From: an uncultured Lachnospiraceae bacterium
GTDB taxonomy: Bacteria > Bacillota > Clostridia > Lachnospirales > Lachnospiraceae
DNA: 64,000 bases
Reading direction: 5' to 3'
Assembly: GCA_947384285.1 (NCBI GenBank)
Contig: CANDGI010000001.1
Coordinates: forward strand, 142,590-206,589
Under the pieces are notes generated by a model. That model was not told the DNA's origin, did not search any database, and worked only from the letters and a program-made list of their open reading frames with translations. Below are positions 17,368-26,308 of this stretch, piece after piece. The position numbers were made by a program, and so were the translations under genes. Within the stretch, counting starts at the first letter, position 1; each line of letters starts with the position of its first letter.

Positions 17368-18489
17368 ATGGCAAAAGAAAATAAAGTACAGGGGCAGAAG
17401 CCTGATGGGAAAAAGAGTAAAAAGAGCAAACGCACAAAGCGTAAAATAATTATTGTAATTGTTGAGATTATCATTTTACTGGCTGTGCTGGTGTGGGTCT
17501 GGATCAACGGAAAGATGGATAAACTGGATACCGACGTTTCTTTCAAAGGGCAGGATGTGCAGGTAGAGCTGCCAAAACAGACACAGGATGTCTTGGGAGA
17601 ATACACCACCATTGCTTTGTTTGGCTTGGATAACCGGGAAGAGGACTCTTATGAGAGCGGGAATTCTGATGTCATAATGGTGGCCAGGATTGACAAGGAT
17701 ACAAAAGAGGTAAAACTGGTTTCCATATACCGTGATACTTTTTTGAAAATGGCGGATCTGGATCAGCCAGGCGCGTACAGCAAGGCCAATGCAGCCTATG
17801 CAGTGGGCGGACCCAAGCAAGCAGTGCGTATGCTGAATACCAACCTGGATTTGGATATCCAGGAATATGTTTCTTTTGATTTTTCAGCAGTGGCGGAAGC
17901 CGTGGATATTTTAGGCGGCGTTGAGATTGAGATTACAGGGGAAGAGGCCGGCCACCTGAACAACTATTGCATCGAAACCTCGAAGGTTACCGGAAAAAGC
18001 TACAGAAGCCTGCCAGGAGCCGGCACTTATAACCTGAATGGGGTGCAGGCGGTTTCCTACGGCAGAATCCGTTATACCCTGGGGGATGATTTTAAGCGGA
18101 CCGAGCGGCAGCGGCTGGTGGTGGAAAAAATGGTGGAAAAGGCACTGTCCTCTGATGTGGGAACCATCAATGAATTGATTGATGCAGTGTTTCCTAAGAT
18201 TAAGACCAGCCTGGATAAGTCAGAAATTTTAAGCCTTGCCGCCGATGCATTTCATTATAAGCTGGGGGAGAATGCAGGATTTCCTTTTGACATTGAAAAC
18301 CAGGTGGTAAGCATTTCTTACCAGAAGGGCAGCCAGGACTGCGTGGTTCCGGCGGATCTTGCCTCAAATGTAAAGCAGCTTCATGATTTCTTGTTTGGAA
18401 CCACCAGCTACCAGGTGACAGACAGCGTGCAAAGCATCAGTGATGAGATTGCATACCGGACAGGGGTTTATGAAAAGAAAAAGGATTGA
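17368..18489 (+). CDS. LytR-CpsA-Psr (LCP) family wall-glycopolymer ligase, second copy
   Basis: 373 residues: Lys-rich tail (1-28), one membrane helix (about 30-48), then an LCP domain with 'TIALFGLDNREEDSYESG', 'LVSIYRDTFLKM', 'ANAAYAVGGPKQAVRMLN' and 'RIRYTLGDDFKRTERQR'. These match the protein at 3394 almost position by position, including 'GENAGFPFD' near the C terminus, so the two are paralogues. Its place just after the sugar transferase/GT2 operon suggests it anchors that polymer. The ribosome site is GGGTGAAGGG immediately upstream. The glmS start lies 14 bases after its stop. Confidence 0.9.
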   Translation: MAKENKVQGQKPDGKKSKKSKRTKRKIIIVIVEIIILLAVLVWVWINGKMDKLDTDVSFKGQDVQVELPKQTQDVLGEYTTIALFGLDNREEDSYESGNSDVIMVARIDKDTKEVKLVSIYRDTFLKMADLDQPGAYSKANAAYAVGGPKQAVRMLNTNLDLDIQEYVSFDFSAVAEAVDILGGVEIEITGEEAGHLNNYCIETSKVTGKSYRSLPGAGTYNLNGVQAVSYGRIRYTLGDDFKRTERQRLVVEKMVEKALSSDVGTINELIDAVFPKIKTSLDKSEILSLAADAFHYKLGENAGFPFDIENQVVSISYQKGSQDCVVPADLASNVKQLHDFLFGTTSYQVTDSVQSISDEIAYRTGVYEKKKD

Positions 18490-18503
18490 CAGGAGGTTTT
18501 CAC

Positions 18504-20330
18504 ATGTGTGGAATTGTAGGATATATTGGAACATCGCAGGCGGCTCCCATTTTGTTGGATGGGCTGTCAAAACTGGAATACAGAGGATACGATTCCGCAG
18601 GGATTGCTGTGTACGACGGAGAAAATATTAAGATACAAAAAGCTGTGGGGCGGCTGAAGGTGTTAAGCGAGCTGACCCATGACGGGGCTACGATGCCGGG
18701 AACGCTGGGGATTGGCCATACCCGCTGGGCCACCCATGGGGTCCCCTCCAATCAGAACGCCCACCCCCACTATAACCAGTCAGAGACCATTGCAGTGGTA
18801 CACAATGGAATTATCGAAAACTATTTAAAGCTGCGCAAGCGTTTGGAAAAGAAGGAGTATCAGTTTCAATCGGATACAGATACGGAGGTAGTGGCGCATC
18901 TTTTGGATTATTATTATAAAGGCGACCCCATAGAGGCCATAACGAAGATTATGCACAGGGTAGAGGGCTCCTATGCCCTTGGGATTATTTTTAAGGAGCA
19001 TCCAGGCCATATTTATGCAGTGCGCAAGGACAGCCCGCTGATTGTGGGTCGGGGCAAGGATGGGAACCTGATTGCTTCCGATGTGCCCGCAGTGTTGAAA
19101 TATACGAGGAATGTATATTTTATCCAGAATGAAGAGATTTCTGTTTTGACAGGAGAGGGCATTGCCTTTTATAACGTGGACGGAGAAGAACTCCAAAAGG
19201 AATCCACTACCATAGACTGGGATATCAACGCAGCGGAAAAAGGCGGTTATGAGCATTTCATGTTAAAGGAGATGTATGAGCAGCCCCAGACGGTGCGGGA
19301 TACCTTAAGCCCCAGGATTAAGGACGGCTCCATTTTCATTGAGGAGCTTGGCATGAGTGATGAGGAAATCCAGGAAATCCGCAAGATACACATTGTGGCA
19401 TGCGGCTCTGCATATCATGCCGGGGTAACTGCCAAATATGTGTTTGAAGGGATGGCAAGGATTCCGGTGGAGGTAGATTTGGCTTCCGAGTTCCGTTACC
19501 GGAACCCGATTCTCTCCAATGATGAGATTGTGATCGTCATCAGCCAGTCCGGTGAGACAGCGGATTCTTTGGCTGCTCTGCGGGAGGCAAAGAAAAAGGG
19601 AGTAAAAACCTTAGGGATTGTGAATGTGGTGGGAAGCTCCATTGCAAGGGAGGCGGATAAGGTAATGTATACCTGGGCTGGGCCGGAGATCGCAGTTGCA
19701 ACCACCAAGGCATACAGCGCCCAGTTAATTGCCGAATATCTTCTTGCGGTGAAGTTTGCACAGGTGCGCGGGGAGATTACCCCGGAGGAAGCAGCAGGAT
19801 TTTTAAAGGATTTGCAGCGGCTTCCAGAGCAGATTGAGATGCTTTTGAGCAATAAGGAGAAGATTCAGCATTTCGCCAACCGCTACATTGCGGCGAGGGA
19901 TGTATTTTTTGTAGGAAGGGGAATTGACTATGCCATTTCCCTGGAGGGTTCCTTGAAGCTGAAGGAGATTTCTTATATTCATTCTGAGGCTTATGCGGCA
20001 GGAGAGTTAAAACACGGAACCATCTCGCTGATTGAGGAGGGAACCCTGGTGGCTGCAGTGGTAACCCAGGAGGAGCTTTATAAAAAAACCATCAGCAATA
20101 TCGTGGAGCTGAGCAGCCGGGGCGCCTTTGTGCTTGCGGTAACCAATGCTGGGAACCATGAGATTGAGAAGGCGGCTGATTATGTGATTTATATTCCCCA
20201 GACCAATAAATATTTCACCAATTCCCTGGCGATTATTCCGCTGCAGCTGTTCAGCTATTATGTATCGGTAGGCAAGGGGTGCGATGTGGATAAGCCCAGG
20301 AACCTTGCGAAATCGGTGACGGTGGAGTAA
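18504..20330 (+). CDS. glmS: Glutamine--fructose-6-phosphate aminotransferase (isomerizing)
   Basis: Makes glucosamine-6-phosphate from fructose-6-phosphate and glutamine, the first step to UDP-GlcNAc. 608 residues, the normal size. The ATG at 18504 (GGAGG site) gives 'MCGIVGYIG', so the catalytic Cys becomes residue 1 after Met removal. The glutaminase domain shows 'GIGHTRWATHG' and 'HNGIIENY'; the two SIS domains show 'ACGSAYHAG', 'ISQSGETADSLAALR' and 'GRGIDYAISLEGSLKLKEI'; the C-terminal 'DKPRNLAKSVTVE' is typical. Only 14 bases separate it from the LCP stop, which leaves no room for the glmS ribozyme usual in Firmicutes. Confidence 0.97.
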   Translation: MCGIVGYIGTSQAAPILLDGLSKLEYRGYDSAGIAVYDGENIKIQKAVGRLKVLSELTHDGATMPGTLGIGHTRWATHGVPSNQNAHPHYNQSETIAVVHNGIIENYLKLRKRLEKKEYQFQSDTDTEVVAHLLDYYYKGDPIEAITKIMHRVEGSYALGIIFKEHPGHIYAVRKDSPLIVGRGKDGNLIASDVPAVLKYTRNVYFIQNEEISVLTGEGIAFYNVDGEELQKESTTIDWDINAAEKGGYEHFMLKEMYEQPQTVRDTLSPRIKDGSIFIEELGMSDEEIQEIRKIHIVACGSAYHAGVTAKYVFEGMARIPVEVDLASEFRYRNPILSNDEIVIVISQSGETADSLAALREAKKKGVKTLGIVNVVGSSIAREADKVMYTWAGPEIAVATTKAYSAQLIAEYLLAVKFAQVRGEITPEEAAGFLKDLQRLPEQIEMLLSNKEKIQHFANRYIAARDVFFVGRGIDYAISLEGSLKLKEISYIHSEAYAAGELKHGTISLIEEGTLVAAVVTQEELYKKTISNIVELSSRGAFVLAVTNAGNHEIEKAADYVIYIPQTNKYFTNSLAIIPLQLFSYYVSVGKGCDVDKPRNLAKSVTVE

Positions 20331-20364
20331 AGAGCTGTTAAAAAATAAAATATGGAAAAGCTAG

Positions 20365-20418
20365 GCTGCCCATTCAGTGAGTATAGAATCCTGGATGTGG
20401 CAGCTTCTTTCGTTTTTC
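20365..20418 (+). terminator. Terminator after glmS
   Basis: GCTGCC (20365-20370) pairs with GGCAGC (20399-20404), extended inward by a few more pairs, and is followed by a T-rich stretch (TTCTTTCGTTTTTC). The loop is long, so it is a moderate rather than strong terminator. Confidence 0.5.
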
Positions 20419-20532
20419 AAACACGCTTTTTTAAAATTGTTATCACATTTTTGTCACAAATCTTCCGTAAACTGCTTAATAGAAACAAAGCAAGGAAACA
20501 ATAAAAAGCAGGAAACGAAAGGAGAAATTAGG

Positions 20533-22089
20533 ATGGAACACAATAACAATGAAAACAATCTTAATTCAAACAATGAATCCAACTCTTTATATTCATACAG
20601 TTATCTTAATCAGGAGAACCAGGAGCGCAATCCCAATTATTATGAGAAGCAGGAGGAACAAGGCCAGGGGGCTTCTGGCGGACAGCCAGGCAGCAATGAA
20701 AGAACTTATGTTGCAGGCGTTTCTGCCGAGCAGGGATATGCCAGAAATGACCAGCAGTTCTATACCACAGGGCAGGCTTCCCAAGGGGAAGGGCAGTTCC
20801 AGGAGAATGGCCAGGCATACAGCAGCCAGTGGAACCCTGCACCGGAAGGAAAAAAGAAGAAACAGAAAAAGCATCATGGGTTTGGCGCCACATTGGGAAA
20901 ATGCGCTGCCCTTGCCCTAGTCTTTGGATTGGTTTCCGGAACTGTATTTTATGGAACAGGACTTATTTTTGAACGTACCAAGAGTCCTGCACAGCTGGAA
21001 ACAACCACAGGCGGAAGCGGCAAAACAGACGGAACCACTTCAAACAGCAGCGGAATTCCTGGAACCAGCGTCAGCACTGCAACAACCATAAATGATGTGG
21101 CTGATATTGTGGACAATGTGATTCCCTCCATTGTGTCTATTACCAATATGGGACAGCAGCAGCTTGGAATGGATTTCTTCGGCCGGACTTACACGCAGGA
21201 TACGGAAAGCGCCGGGAGCGGAATTATCATCAGCCAGACGGAAGAGGAAATCTATATTGCCACCAACAACCATGTGGTTGCCAATTCCACCCAGCTTACC
21301 GTGAACTTTGTGGATGACCAGTCGGTAACAGCCCAGATTAAGGGAACGGATCCCAGCACGGATTTGGCAGTAATTTCCGTAGCAATTAAGGATATTCCAG
21401 CAGAGACAATGGAAAAAATAAAGGTAGCTACCCTGGGAAGTTCCGATGGCATCAGAGTAGGCCAGGGAGCAGTAGCCATTGGAAATGCGCTGGGTTACGG
21501 CCAGTCCGTTACCACAGGCGTTATCAGCGCCATGGACAGGGAAGTAACCGTCCAGGATGAGCAGACAGGAGCTTCCATTACCAATTCCCTGCTTCAGACC
21601 AGCGCGGCAATCAATCCGGGGAACAGCGGCGGAGCCCTGGTAAATATGAATGGAGAAGTGATTGGAATTAATTCTGTGAAATACAACGACACCAGTGTAG
21701 AAGGGATGGGGTTTGCCATTCCAATCTCAGCAGCAGAGCCGATTATCAATGATTTGATTACAAGAGAAGTGGTGGACGCATCCAATTCTTCCTACCTTGG
21801 CGTGTCCGGCCAGGATGTAACCGAGGATATTGCACAGGATTTCGGCATGCCGGAAGGGTTGTATATCACACGGGTGCTGGAGAACAGCGCTGCAGAACAG
21901 GCAGGAATTAAAAAAGGAGATGTCATTACAGAATTTGATGGAAGAAAAGTCCAGTCCATGGATGGGCTCAAGGGGATTCTCCAGTACTATGCAGCGGGAA
22001 CAGAGGTGGAAATCACCCTAATGACCAATGAAGCTGGGGAATGGCAGGAGAAAAAGGTCACTGCAGTCCTTGGGAAAAAGAATGATTAA
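20533..22089 (+). CDS. HtrA/DegP-type membrane-anchored serine protease with PDZ domain
   Basis: Degrades or refolds damaged exported proteins at the outer membrane face. 518 residues from the ATG at 20533, which has an AAAGGAG site; the longer in-frame reading from 20377 runs through the glmS terminator and is rejected. Residues 1-110 are Asn/Gln/Gly-rich and disordered, one membrane helix spans about 117-140, and a Thr/Ser/Gly linker follows. The trypsin-like domain carries the triad His247 ('TNNHVV'), Asp277 ('STDLAV') and Ser365 ('NPGNSGGAL'). One PDZ domain lies at about 415-510 ('ENSAAEQAGIKKGDVI'). A long cytosolic tail of this composition is usual in Clostridia. Likely monocistronic. 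Confidence 0.92.
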   Translation: MEHNNNENNLNSNNESNSLYSYSYLNQENQERNPNYYEKQEEQGQGASGGQPGSNERTYVAGVSAEQGYARNDQQFYTTGQASQGEGQFQENGQAYSSQWNPAPEGKKKKQKKHHGFGATLGKCAALALVFGLVSGTVFYGTGLIFERTKSPAQLETTTGGSGKTDGTTSNSSGIPGTSVSTATTINDVADIVDNVIPSIVSITNMGQQQLGMDFFGRTYTQDTESAGSGIIISQTEEEIYIATNNHVVANSTQLTVNFVDDQSVTAQIKGTDPSTDLAVISVAIKDIPAETMEKIKVATLGSSDGIRVGQGAVAIGNALGYGQSVTTGVISAMDREVTVQDEQTGASITNSLLQTSAAINPGNSGGALVNMNGEVIGINSVKYNDTSVEGMGFAIPISAAEPIINDLITREVVDASNSSYLGVSGQDVTEDIAQDFGMPEGLYITRVLENSAAEQAGIKKGDVITEFDGRKVQSMDGLKGILQYYAAGTEVEITLMTNEAGEWQEKKVTAVLGKKND

Positions 22090-22106
22090 AGCCTCAGATA
22101 TTTTTC

Positions 22107-22177
22107 TTTCAAAATAGTGGAAAGTATGGTAAACTAAGAAAAAACGAAGATGCCAATCTGGAAATATCCGGATTGGC
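22107..22177 (+). promoter_or_regulatory. Promoter and leader hairpin before the carbamate kinase-like gene
   Basis: TTTCAA (22107-22112), 17 bases, TAAACT (22130-22135) preceded by TGG in the extended -10 position. Between promoter and start, GCCAATC (22152-22158) pairs with GATTGGC (22171-22177), extendable inward, giving a leader hairpin without a T-run just upstream of the GGAGG site (22190-22194). It might control translation or processing; no known riboswitch is recognised. Confidence 0.5.
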
Positions 22178-22202
22178 GTTTCGGCTTACGGAGGTTTTTA
22201 AA

Positions 22203-23135
22203 TTGAGAAAGAAAAAGATCGTAATTGCTCTGGGGCACGATGCCTTAGGAACTACGCTGCCGGAGCAGAAAAGCGCCACAAAGAAAACGGCAAAAGCGGT
22301 GGCGGATTTTATCAGGGACGATTATCAGGTGGTGATTTCTCACAGCAATGGGCCTCAGGTTGGCATGATCCATACAGCGATGGCGGAATTCTGCAGGATT
22401 TATCCCGAATATACGGCAACGCCTATGTCCGTCTGCTCCGCCATGAGCCAGGGGTATATCGGCTATGATCTGCAGAATGCAATCCGAACGGAGCTTTTGA
22501 ACCGGGGGATTTATAAGCCGGTTTCCACGATTTTAACACAGGTCTGCGTAGACCCTTATGACGATGCCTTCTATCATCCCACCAAGGAAATCGGGCGTGT
22601 CATGACAGAGGAGGAGGCGGAAGCGGAGGAAAAGAAGGGAAACCATGTGGTTCAGACGCCCAAGGGATACCGAAGGATTGTGGCAGCCCCAAAGCCTGTG
22701 GATATTGTGGAGATTGATGCAATCCGCGCTCTTTTAGAAGCAGACCAGATTGTAATTGCCTGCGGAGGAGGAGGGATTCCGGTGCTTGCCCAGGGACACA
22801 GATTAAAGGGGGCAAGCGCGGTGATTGAAAAGGATTCCGCAGCCGGGAAGCTGGCAGAATTAATCCAGGCAGACCGTTTGGTGATTTTAACCGGAGTGGA
22901 GAAGGTCTGCTTGAATTATGGGACTGAGCAGGAGGTTCCCATTGATGAAATGACAACAGCCCAGGCAGAAAAATATATGGAAGAGGGACAGTTTGAAGCA
23001 GGGACCATGCTCCCCAAAATTGAAGCTGCCATTGAATTTATTGGAAATTCAGCTGTGCGCAGCGTGCTGATTACCAGGCTGGAATCTTCCGGGGATGAAA
23101 TAAAAAGGTTTACTGGAACTGTAGTGCACAAATAA
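22203..23135 (+). CDS. Carbamate kinase-like protein with altered substrate motifs
   Basis: Carbamate kinases make ATP from carbamoyl phosphate. The preferred start is TTG 22203, 8 bases after a GGAGG site, giving 310 residues and the usual N terminus. The family fold is plain: 'NGPQVGMIHTAM', 'MSQGYIGYDLQNA', 'GYRRIVAAPKP', 'ACGGGGIPVL', 'VILTGVEKV', 'GTMLPKIEAAI'. Several normally invariant positions differ: the P-loop-like GGNALG is 'GHDALG' (residues 11-16), HGNG is 'HSNG', and VIDKDF is 'VIEKDS'. The catalytic Lys-Asp pair of the last motif remains. No arginine deiminase genes are adjacent; pyruvate kinase is 17 bases downstream. It may be a subfamily with another substrate. Confidence 0.8.
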   Translation: MRKKKIVIALGHDALGTTLPEQKSATKKTAKAVADFIRDDYQVVISHSNGPQVGMIHTAMAEFCRIYPEYTATPMSVCSAMSQGYIGYDLQNAIRTELLNRGIYKPVSTILTQVCVDPYDDAFYHPTKEIGRVMTEEEAEAEEKKGNHVVQTPKGYRRIVAAPKPVDIVEIDAIRALLEADQIVIACGGGGIPVLAQGHRLKGASAVIEKDSAAGKLAELIQADRLVILTGVEKVCLNYGTEQEVPIDEMTTAQAEKYMEEGQFEAGTMLPKIEAAIEFIGNSAVRSVLITRLESSGDEIKRFTGTVVHK

Positions 23136-23152
23136 AAGGAAGGAGATTTGTT

Positions 23153-24904
23153 ATGAAAAATTTAAGGAAAACAAAAATTATCTGTACGTTAGGGCCGTCC
23201 ACGGACAAGGATGATGTGCTGAAACAATTGATGGCTGAGGGGATGAATGTAGCCCGGTTTAATTTTTCCCACGGCACCCATGAAGAGCAGGGGGAGCGTT
23301 TAAAGAAGGTTCAGCAGCTGCGGGAAGAGCTGGATTTGCCGGTAGCATCCTTGCTGGATACCAAAGGGCCGGAAATCCGCCTGCGGGATATTAAGAATGG
23401 CAAGGCACAGCTGGAGGCAGGCCAGAAGTTTACATTGACCACAGAAGAAATTTTGGGGGATGAGAGCCGTGTGTCCATTACCTACAAGGACTTGGTAAAG
23501 GATGTGGAGAAAGGCTGCCGGATTCTGATTGATGATGGGCTTATTGAGCTTGGGGTAGATGAGGTAACGGATACGGATATCGTATGCCATGTGGTAAACG
23601 GCGGCATGATTTCCAATAAAAAGGGCGTCAATGTGCCGAATGTGGAGCTGTCTATGCCTTACATCAGCGATAAGGATTATGAGGATATCGTATTCGGCAT
23701 TGAGAATGATTTTGATTTTGTAGCGGCATCTTTTGTGCGTACGGCGGATGATGTGCTGCAGATACGGAAAATTTTTGAGGAAAAAAACTGCAGCAGCATC
23801 AACATCATTTCCAAGATTGAAAATATGCAGGGCGTGGAAAATATTGATGAGATTATCCGGGTATCCGACGGGATTATGGTGGCCAGAGGCGACATGGGAG
23901 TGGAAATCCCCCTGGAGGATGTGCCGGTCATCCAGAAAATGATTATCAAAAAGGTTATTGAAGCAGGGAAGCAGGTAATCACTGCCACCCAGATGTTGGA
24001 TTCAATGATGAAAAACCCCCGGCCTACCCGTGCAGAAGCTACGGATGTGGCAAATGCGATCTATGACGGAACCAGTGCCATCATGCTTTCTGGAGAGACA
24101 GCGGCGGGCATGTATCCGGTGGAAGCATTAAAAACCATGGTGAAAATAGCCATCCGTACCGAGCAGGATATTAACTATACCGCCCGGTTTAAGGCCAGGG
24201 AGAATTTGAGCAATCCTGATATTACCAATGCCATTTCCCATGCCACCTGCACCACGGCAAATGATTTGAAGGCAGCGGCAATCATTACCGTTACCCAGTC
24301 GGGAAGGACAGCCCGTATGATTTCCAAGTACAGGCCGGATTGTACGATTATCGGCGGAAGCATGTCTCCTAAGGTTTGCCGCCAGCTGAATCTTTCCTGG
24401 GGTGTAACTCCGCTGATTATGGAGCCCAAGGATGACGCGGACGAGCTGTTTGAGCATGCGGTGGATGTGGTGGAAAAGGCCGGATTGATTTCCATGGGGG
24501 ATATTACGGTTATTACCGGCGGCGTGCCCTTAGGGGTGCCTGGAACCACAAATATCCTGAAAGTCCATGTGGCAGGCCATATCCTGATTACCGGGGAGGG
24601 GATCAATGACAAATCCGTTTCTGCCAATCTCTGTGTCTGCAAAAATGTAACTGATTTGCAAAGGAATTTTAAAGCTGGGGATATTATCGTGGCAAAGGAG
24701 ACCAGCAATGAGATGATGGAGCAGATGCGGGAGGCTTCTGGCTTGATTGTGGAAAAGGGCGGAGCAGGTTCCCATGCAGTGATAGTGGGATTGAGCCTGG
24801 ATATCCCGGTAATCACCAAAGCGGAATATGCCACCTCCATCTTAAAGACAGGGGCATATGTTACCCTGGATGCAAAAGAAGGAATTGTCAGCTGCAACCA
24901 GTAA
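23153..24904 (+). CDS. pyk: Pyruvate kinase with extra C-terminal phosphohistidine-like domain
   Basis: Final glycolytic step, phosphoenolpyruvate plus ADP to pyruvate plus ATP. 583 residues, about 110 longer than the basic enzyme. N-terminal 'TKIICTLGPSTDKDD' and 'FNFSHGTHEEQ', the catalytic Lys in 'IISKIENMQGV', the signature 'ARGDMGVEIP', and 'SMMKNPRPTRAEATDVANA' are all present. The extra domain (about 475-583) carries 'GAGSHAVIVGLSLDIPVI', the PEP-utiliser-type motif with a His as in Geobacillus-type enzymes. The start has a GGAGAT site. Co-transcription with the carbamate kinase-like gene is likely; both are ATP-forming phosphotransferases. Confidence 0.96.
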   Translation: MKNLRKTKIICTLGPSTDKDDVLKQLMAEGMNVARFNFSHGTHEEQGERLKKVQQLREELDLPVASLLDTKGPEIRLRDIKNGKAQLEAGQKFTLTTEEILGDESRVSITYKDLVKDVEKGCRILIDDGLIELGVDEVTDTDIVCHVVNGGMISNKKGVNVPNVELSMPYISDKDYEDIVFGIENDFDFVAASFVRTADDVLQIRKIFEEKNCSSINIISKIENMQGVENIDEIIRVSDGIMVARGDMGVEIPLEDVPVIQKMIIKKVIEAGKQVITATQMLDSMMKNPRPTRAEATDVANAIYDGTSAIMLSGETAAGMYPVEALKTMVKIAIRTEQDINYTARFKARENLSNPDITNAISHATCTTANDLKAAAIITVTQSGRTARMISKYRPDCTIIGGSMSPKVCRQLNLSWGVTPLIMEPKDDADELFEHAVDVVEKAGLISMGDITVITGGVPLGVPGTTNILKVHVAGHILITGEGINDKSVSANLCVCKNVTDLQRNFKAGDIIVAKETSNEMMEQMREASGLIVEKGGAGSHAVIVGLSLDIPVITKAEYATSILKTGAYVTLDAKEGIVSCNQ

Positions 24905-24915
24905 GGAGAATATAG

Positions 24916-26172
24916 ATGAAAAAATATAGGAAACCCACCAGCAGGCCCAGCCAGCCCTTTGGCAGGAAGCATAGCTATCCCAAACTTTTATCCTGCTGTC
25001 TGGTATTTTTGCTGGCAATGGTTGTGGTGCTCAGCGGCTGCGGAAATTCCGGCCAAAATGGCAATGGGAGCCAGCAGGCAGGGGGACAACAGCAAGATGG
25101 TTCCGGTGTGGAAACGGAAGGTCAAGAGAAAGATAATTCCAGTGTGGGAACAAAAGGCCAGGGACAAGATAATTCCGGTCTGCAAAAAGGGGATGGAAAA
25201 GAGGAACCTGGGCAGGATAGCACGGAGGTTTCCAGCCAAGGGGGCAATTCAGAAAAAGGAGAAGCTTCCGGTTCACAAAAAGCGGAGGAACCACAAAATC
25301 CGGCTGTGCCCGCATTAAATGAACAAACCGTGAAATACGCTAGGGAAGAGGTAGTGACCACCTCTTCCGTCAATGTGCGGACGGCGCCGTCTACAGACAG
25401 TGAAGTGTACCAAACGGCAGCGCGCAGAAGTGAATTTATCCGCACAGCGGATGACGGTTCCTGGAGCGCTGTGGAGATAGAGGGAAAAGAGTATTATATT
25501 TCCTCGGAATTTCTGCAGCTGAAATCAGAAATGACAGACAACGGATATCTGGTGGTGATTGATGCTGGACACCAGGGGAGAGGCAATAGCGAACCCGAAC
25601 CCATCGGCCCTGGGGCTTCGGAGACCAAGGCGAAGGTTTCCAGCGGAACCTCCGGCTGCGTCAGCGGCCTAAATGAATATGAATTGACCCTTCTGGTATC
25701 CGTAAAGCTGCAGGCAGAGCTGGAAGCCAGAGGTTACCAGGTGATGATGGTCCGCACCAGCCACGATGTGGACATCAGCAACAGTGAGCGGGCAGCAGTG
25801 GCTAACAATGCAGGGGCAGACGCTTTTATCCGGGTACATGCCAATGGTTCCGACGACAGCAGCGAACACGGGATCCTAACCATCTGCCCTACCTCTTCCA
25901 ATCCATATATGGGAAACCTGTACAGCCAGTGCAGAAGCCTTTCCGAGTGTGTGCTGGATGGTGCAGCCAATGCCACCGGAGCCAATAAAAAATACATCTG
26001 GGAAACCGATATCATGAGCGGCATTAACTGGTGTACCGTTCCAGTCACCATTGTGGAAATGGGCTTTATGACCAACCCGGACGAGGACAGCAGGATGGCG
26101 GAGGATGGATACCAAAGCCAGCTTGCAGCCGGGATCGCAGATGGGGTGGACGCCTATTTCGGCAGGCAGTGA
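24916..26172 (+). CDS. Lipoprotein N-acetylmuramoyl-L-alanine amidase with SH3 domain
   Basis: A wall amidase tethered to the membrane. 418 residues: a lipobox 'LSGC' with the modified Cys at about residue 42, a Gly/Gln/Ser/Asp-rich low-complexity spacer (about 43-135), an SH3 module (about 148-200, 'SSVNVRTAPSTDSEVYQ'), then an Amidase_3 domain. The domain shows the zinc His in 'VIDAGHQGRGN', 'NEYELTLLVSVKLQAEL', 'SNSERAAVANNAGADAFI', the second His in 'RVHANGSDD', and the catalytic Glu of '[15 protein letters not shown]'. The ribosome site is AAGGAGA after pyk, 11 bases from the stop. The next gene is a paralogue with about three quarters identity in the catalytic part (by eye) but a different N terminus. 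Confidence 0.9.
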   Translation: MKKYRKPTSRPSQPFGRKHSYPKLLSCCLVFLLAMVVVLSGCGNSGQNGNGSQQAGGQQQDGSGVETEGQEKDNSSVGTKGQGQDNSGLQKGDGKEEPGQDSTEVSSQGGNSEKGEASGSQKAEEPQNPAVPALNEQTVKYAREEVVTTSSVNVRTAPSTDSEVYQTAARRSEFIRTADDGSWSAVEIEGKEYYISSEFLQLKSEMTDNGYLVVIDAGHQGRGNSEPEPIGPGASETKAKVSSGTSGCVSGLNEYELTLLVSVKLQAELEARGYQVMMVRTSHDVDISNSERAAVANNAGADAFIRVHANGSDDSSEHGILTICPTSSNPYMGNLYSQCRSLSECVLDGAANATGANKKYIWETDIMSGINWCTVPVTIVEMGFMTNPDEDSRMAEDGYQSQLAAGIADGVDAYFGRQ

Positions 26173-26308
26173 GCTGCTGCAATGAAAAGTTTTATATTTC
26201 GATACACAGGAAAGGCAGGATGGAGCGCGTTGCTCTATGGGCAAGGAATGTGTGTCGCAGAGCATAGATTGTTCCTTGTAGTGTGGAGTGTTGAAAAAGG
26301 AGAGGAAA

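Noticed and set aside
18486-18503. glmS ribozyme upstream of glmS
   Set aside because: Only 14 bases separate the LCP stop and the glmS start, so a ribozyme of about 150 bases cannot fit in the gap. Placement inside the LCP gene was not seen.
20377-20532. 52-residue N-terminal extension of the HtrA-type protease
   Set aside because: It runs through the glmS terminator and lacks a ribosome site; the ATG at 20533 has an AAAGGAG site.
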